NCBI GenBank assembly: GCA_012520715.1
Contig: JAAYNT010000044.1
Span: 1-28,086 of the forward strand
Source: Acholeplasmataceae bacterium
GTDB lineage: Bacteria > Bacillota_I > Bacilli_A > Acholeplasmatales > Acholeplasmataceae
Direction: 5' to 3'
Length of the DNA stretch: 28,086 bases
The position numbers and the translations under genes were made by a program. Below are positions 25,211-28,086 of the stretch, in pieces (the stretch's first letter is position 1; the number at the start of each line of letters is the position of its first letter). The notes below the pieces were generated by a model, which did not search any database, had not been told where the DNA came from, and worked only from the letters and a program-made list of their open reading frames with translations.

Positions 25211-26740
25211 TTATTCAGTAACTTTAGTTACTGTGAAATTAGAGATTGTAATAATAGATGGGACATATGTTCCGTCTGTAAAATCTCCATCATCATTATT
25301 TGTTGTTGACGCGTCGCCAAGGAAAAATTGGAAACTTCCCGCTGCAGTAGCATCTGCACCAAGTTCAATTTCAAATGTGAATTCTTGATCTTCAGTTGTT
25401 AACTCAACTCTGTGCCAATTTCTTTCAACATCAACACCAAAGTTACTCTCTAAGGCGAAAATAATAGTTCTTGCCACACTTGATTTAGCAATAAACTTAA
25501 TTTGATATTTACCTTTTAAAGCTAATAAGCCTTCAGCTTTAAATTGGTTTTCCCATGGATTTCCACCTAATGTTTCAATGTCAATTGTTGCCGTTGTTTC
25601 AGTAGTTTCAACTGTTTGTGCTGCCGAATCTGCATGCCATTTAGTCCAATTTTCAAATGGTGGAAGGTTAAATGAACCAACATGAATCTTTCTTGTTAGT
25701 GTTCCTTCTAGACCTTCAGAGTCTTTAACAGAATATTTGTATTCATAAATACCAGCTGTATTTACATCTAATTCAGCTCCTAGTGCTTCCACTGTAAGAT
25801 CGCTAAGATTTAATGAATCTCTATCATCTCTTACTGTAATACCACTATTAACTAAAAATTCTTGACCAACTTCAATAACAACATCTCTACCTTCAATAAC
25901 TGGAGGTTGGTTTACAAGTTCTGGTCCTTCAACAACTTCTACTTTATGGAAATAAACTTTCCCAAGTACAACGTGTTGTGCTTCAGGAACTCCGTCAACT
26001 TTATGGAATGATCCAAATGCAAATTGTAATTCGCCATTTTCTACATTTTGAGCATTAAAGAAATCAAATGAAAATTCTTGTGGTTCTGTCGTAATTTTAA
26101 CTAACTCTGAATCAATTGATTTTTTAGCTGCCCCGCCCCCTTGTAAGTTTAACATCATATAACGATCATGTTCTGCACTTACTGTAAATTTTAATGTAAA
26201 TGATTCAAGAGCTTTGAAATTAATTGTATTTTGTTTGAATTGAACATCCCACCAGTTGTTTTCTGCGCCTGTTTCTTGTGCAGTAATATTAACAACTGCT
26301 TTTCCATCTTCAATTGTAAATTCCGCTGCAGATCCTTGACCTTCATTAACCCAATTGTCCCAGCCTTCTAATCCGTCAGCAAAATCACCGTTAATTAAAT
26401 TTGCAAGTCCTACTCCAACTGCTGGAGCTTCAACTGTAACTTTAACAGTTCTAGTTCCTTCATTACCGGCAGCATCTTTAACTGAGTATGTAATTTCATA
26501 AACACCTGGTTTAGTAGTGTCAACTGTACCTGTAATAACGATCTTAGATGTTAAGTCACCATCAACATCATCCGTAGCTGTAACGTTTAATTTTGGATTG
26601 AATGTATCTCCAACACTAATCGTTACCTCAGCCGCTGGTACACTAATAACTGGTTTAACTTCATCTTTAGTTCCACCATTACAAGCAATTAGTGCAAGTG
26701 CTGAAAATAATACCATTACTAATAATAAAACTCTTTTCAT
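25211..26740 (-). CDS. Surface lipoprotein with tandem Ig-like and CBM-like domains
   Basis: This 509-aa lipoprotein (MKRVLLLVMVLFSALALIAC, Cys20) is built as a two-fold repeat. An Ig-like DUF5011-type domain (about 28-105, with DDVDGDLTSKI and PGVYEITYSVKDAAGNEG) is followed by a CBM4/9-like domain (about 113-270, opening NGDFADGLEGWDNW). A second Ig-like domain (about 278-355, IYEYKYSVKDSEGLEG) and a second CBM-like domain (about 361-507, FENWTKWHADS... FFLGDAS) complete it. No catalytic domain is seen. It is the first gene behind the strongest regulated promoter and is followed by a strong terminator, so it should be made in excess of the catabolic enzymes. A glucan-capturing surface protein is the likely role; the ligand is inferred from the locus. 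A good ribosome site (AAAGGAGGA) precedes the ATG. Confidence 0.85.
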   Translation of the reverse strand: MKRVLLLVMVLFSALALIACNGGTKDEVKPVISVPAAEVTISVGDTFNPKLNVTATDDVDGDLTSKIVITGTVDTTKPGVYEITYSVKDAAGNEGTRTVKVTVEAPAVGVGLANLINGDFADGLEGWDNWVNEGQGSAAEFTIEDGKAVVNITAQETGAENNWWDVQFKQNTINFKALESFTLKFTVSAEHDRYMMLNLQGGGAAKKSIDSELVKITTEPQEFSFDFFNAQNVENGELQFAFGSFHKVDGVPEAQHVVLGKVYFHKVEVVEGPELVNQPPVIEGRDVVIEVGQEFLVNSGITVRDDRDSLNLSDLTVEALGAELDVNTAGIYEYKYSVKDSEGLEGTLTRKIHVGSFNLPPFENWTKWHADSAAQTVETTETTATIDIETLGGNPWENQFKAEGLLALKGKYQIKFIAKSSVARTIIFALESNFGVDVERNWHRVELTTEDQEFTFEIELGADATAAGSFQFFLGDASTTNNDDGDFTDGTYVPSIITISNFTVTKVTE

Positions 26741-26764
26741 AGATTTATATCCTCCTTTAATCTA

Positions 26765-26819
26765 TCGAAACGTTTCGATTTATCAATTACATTATACTTG
26801 AAAACGTTTTCTATTGCAA
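26765..26819 (-). promoter_or_regulatory. Ig/CBM lipoprotein promoter with cre-like and LacI-type operators
   Basis: Minus strand: -35 TTGCAA (26814-26819), 17-bp spacer, perfect -10 TATAAT (26791-26796). The spacer contains AGAAAACGTTTTCA (26799-26812), 13 of 14 positions of the CcpA cre pattern. Twelve bases after the -10 lies TCGAAACGTTTCGA (26765-26778), identical to the operator in front of the SBP gene. The transcript would begin inside or just before this palindrome, so a bound LacI protein would block initiation. Confidence 0.88.
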
Positions 26820-26912
26820 GCCCTTTTTATACTTTTCTTAAATATTTTAAAAAAGATTGTAAATAATACTAATATTTAATATAAATAAACCTCACAATAA
26901 CAAGTATAATTA
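26820..26912. other. AT-rich divergent intergenic spacer
   Basis: The 446-bp gap between the two divergent start codons (26741-27186) is mostly explained by the leftward promoter, the rightward promoter and the riboswitch leader. Only this AT-rich central stretch is left, and no ORF, hairpin or clear operator is visible in it. Confidence 0.6.
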
Positions 26913-26941
26913 TTGCAATATCTATTTTACCGTGTTATCAT
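26913..26941 (+). promoter_or_regulatory. Promoter of the amino-acid transporter leader
   Basis: TTGCAA (26913-26918), 17-bp spacer and TATCAT (26936-26941, five of six matches to TATAAT) on the plus strand. Transcription would begin about 26948, just before the riboswitch aptamer, which supports the assignment. Confidence 0.65.
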
Positions 26942-26959
26942 ATACATAAATAAAAATTG

Positions 26960-27126
26960 CAATCATTAGAGGTAGCGATGTAGATTAGTAATACTTGGAG
27001 TTGGCAAACTATGAAGAGTATGAAAGGCAGTCATCGCCGAATAGTTATTTAAGGCGTTAAATAACTATGGGGTTATAGGAAATACTTATAACACTCCTAC
27101 ATTAAATGTAGAGGGGCTAGGACTAA
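26960..27126 (+). promoter_or_regulatory. Lysine riboswitch (L box) candidate
   Basis: Conserved L-box segments appear in the right order: AGAGGTAGCGA near the 5' end, AAGAGTAT, GAAAGG, then TCGCCGAA (about 27034-27041), a long helix ATAGTTATTTA/TAAATAACTAT (27041-27051 with 27058-27068), TGGGG, a GTTATA/TATAAC hairpin (27072-27077 with 27087-27092), a CTACA/TGTAG hairpin (27097-27101 with 27107-27111) and the closing GAGGGGCTA. This follows the Bacillus lysC leader pattern (GCCGAAG ... GGAGGGCTATC). A terminator follows, then a polar amino-acid binding protein gene, a known target class of lysine riboswitches. The closing P1 helix is weak by eye. Lysine binding should shut off the transporter. 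Confidence 0.78.
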
Positions 27127-27140
27127 CTTATCTGTTAATT

Positions 27141-27164
27141 AGCATCCTCCGCGATGCTTTTTTT
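27141..27164 (+). terminator. Riboswitch-controlled intrinsic terminator
   Basis: Stem AGCATC/GATGCT (27141-27146 with 27153-27158), 6-nt loop and seven consecutive T (27158-27164), located between the aptamer and the ribosome site of the binding-protein gene. The TCCTC in the stem and loop could pair with GAGGG at 27111-27115 as an antiterminator, which fits an OFF-type switch; this pairing is inferred. Confidence 0.78.
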
Positions 27165-27186
27165 ATTAACAGAAAGGAGCGTTATA

Positions 27187-28011
27187 ATGCGCAAATTATT
27201 TATTTTATTAAGTTTGTTAGTATTACCAATTATACTAACCGCATGTGCGTCTGAAAGACCATATGATTTTGATAATAACGACACAATCGTTATTGGAATG
27301 GAAGCTGATTATGCACCGTATAACTGGTCAACTAATACCCAATCAGAATTTACTCATCCAATTCATTCTAGAAATGACTTTGCTGATGGTTATGATATTC
27401 AAATTGCTAAGTTAATTGCTGAGGGTCTTGGGAAAAAACTAGTTATTAAAGCAATCGGTTGGGATGGTCTACCATCAGCTTTAAAATCAGGCCAAATTGA
27501 TCTTCTACTAGCTGGAATGACTCCAACACCAGATCGTGAGAAAACAATTTTGTTTTCTAGTGAATACTACCGTGCTGAGCCAGTTTTAGTTTTAAGAAAA
27601 GATTCTAGTTTTAATGGAGAAGGTAAAACTTTAAATGATTTTAATGGCGCTAGAGTAGTTGCTCAGCAAGGTACTATTTATGAAACATTAGTTGATCAAC
27701 TACCGGGAACTAAAGTTCAAACATCACTAGAAGACTATTCAATGCTACTACAAGCAGTTAGAAATAAAACAACTGATTTAGTTATTGCTGAGTTACCAGT
27801 GGCTGAGAGTATGATTTTAAAACATGATGATTTAACTTATATTAGATTTCAAGAAGACACTGGTTTTAAAGTTGATACTAAATTAGTTATTGTTAGTATT
27901 GGAATGACTTTAATTAATACTGATTTAAAACAAAGAGTTGACTCTATCTTAGCTACTATTAGTCAAGAAACGCGTGAACAGATAATGAACGCAGCTATTA
28001 CAAGACAATGA
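27187..28011 (+). CDS. Polar amino-acid ABC transporter binding lipoprotein, probably for lysine
   Basis: This 274-aa family-3 SBP has a lipoprotein signal (MRKLFILLSLLVLPIILTAC, Cys20). The fold motifs are DTIVIGMEADYAPYNW, GYDIQIAKLIAEGLGKKLVI, LKSGQIDLLLAGMTPTPDRE, ARVVAQQGTIYE and TTDLVIAELPVAE. The ATG at 27187 follows AAAGGAG at seven bases; an in-frame ATG at 27154 lies inside the terminator stem and cannot be the start. Lysine specificity is suggested by the riboswitch-like leader; the family alone would allow other polar amino acids. The permease gene begins with an ATGA overlap at its stop. Unrelated to the glucan locus and transcribed away from it. Confidence 0.92.
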   Translation: MRKLFILLSLLVLPIILTACASERPYDFDNNDTIVIGMEADYAPYNWSTNTQSEFTHPIHSRNDFADGYDIQIAKLIAEGLGKKLVIKAIGWDGLPSALKSGQIDLLLAGMTPTPDREKTILFSSEYYRAEPVLVLRKDSSFNGEGKTLNDFNGARVVAQQGTIYETLVDQLPGTKVQTSLEDYSMLLQAVRNKTTDLVIAELPVAESMILKHDDLTYIRFQEDTGFKVDTKLVIVSIGMTLINTDLKQRVDSILATISQETREQIMNAAITRQ

Positions 28012-28086
28012 TTTTTTTAGCAACACTACCAAATCAAAATGAATTTTTAAAAACAATTTGGTATTTACTTGAAACTTCATATAAAA
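28008..28086 (+). CDS. Amino-acid ABC transporter permease, N-terminus only (cut by window edge)
   Basis: An ATG overlapping the stop of the binding-protein gene (ATGA) opens a frame running to the window edge (26 codons), beginning MIFLATLPNQNEFLKTIWYL. The start of a hydrophobic stretch about 17 residues in, and the position after a family-3 SBP, fit the permease of the same importer. Too short for a certain family call. Confidence 0.65.
   Translation, partial: MIFLATLPNQNEFLKTIWYLLETSYK

Noticed and set aside
26960..27164. T-box leader instead of a lysine riboswitch
   Set aside because: No T-box sequence (TGGNACCGCG-like) precedes the terminator, whereas the GCCGAA and GAGGGGCTA elements of the L box are present.
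27154..27186. Upstream in-frame ATG giving a longer amino-acid binding protein
   Set aside because: It lies inside the terminator stem, has no ribosome site and would place eleven residues before a perfect lipoprotein signal. The ATG at 27187 has AAAGGAG at the right distance.
1..28086. Insertion sequences, phage genes, CRISPR arrays, tRNA or rRNA genes
   Set aside because: No transposase or integrase motifs, no regularly spaced repeats and no cloverleaf or rRNA-like stretches were seen on either strand.

Overview
The window looks like part of the chromosome of a low-GC, single-membrane bacterium, probably a free-living Mollicutes-type organism (Acholeplasma/Izemoplasma-like) or a close Bacillota relative. 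The DNA is strongly AT-rich. Exported proteins carry lipobox signal peptides, with no cell-wall sorting signals. TGG encodes Trp and TGA works as a stop (lacI-type and amino-acid-binding genes), so the genetic code is the standard bacterial one. The taxon is inferred from style only.

Almost the whole window (about 1.78-26.74 kb, minus strand) is one carbohydrate locus, best read as a beta-1,2-glucan (sophorooligosaccharide) import and degradation system. In transcription order: (i) a surface lipoprotein with tandem Ig-like and CBM-like domains, followed by a strong terminator; (ii) an intracellular catabolic operon with a cytoplasmic GH144-type glucanase, a GH13 alpha-glucosidase with alpha-1,6 signatures, a LacI-type repressor, a GH3 beta-glucosidase, a GH94 1,2-beta-oligoglucan phosphorylase and an alpha/beta-hydrolase esterase; (iii) a second operon with a lipoprotein solute-binding protein (SBP), a 975-aa fused SBP, a permease pair, an NHL/Yip1 membrane protein, a DUF5696 protein, a second permease pair and an exported GH144-type lipoprotein, ending at a terminator. 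Phosphorylase plus GH3 plus SBP/permeases resembles the Listeria innocua beta-1,2-glucan cluster, with many additions.

The two main promoters (upstream of the Ig/CBM lipoprotein and of the SBP) share one architecture: a cre-like operator inside the -35/-10 spacer and an identical 14-bp palindrome just downstream of the -10. This suggests double control by CcpA-type catabolite repression and by the local LacI protein. No ABC ATPase is encoded, so the permeases probably use a shared ATPase from elsewhere.

Flanks: on the left, beyond the operon terminator, a receiver-less LytTR regulator and a membrane-anchored beta-propeller protein (cut by the window edge) form a two-gene unit; a direct repeat of the LytTR-site type lies upstream. 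On the right, on the plus strand, a lysine-riboswitch-like leader with its own terminator precedes an amino-acid ABC binding lipoprotein and the beginning of its permease (cut by the window edge).

All functions are read from sequence motifs without database searches.
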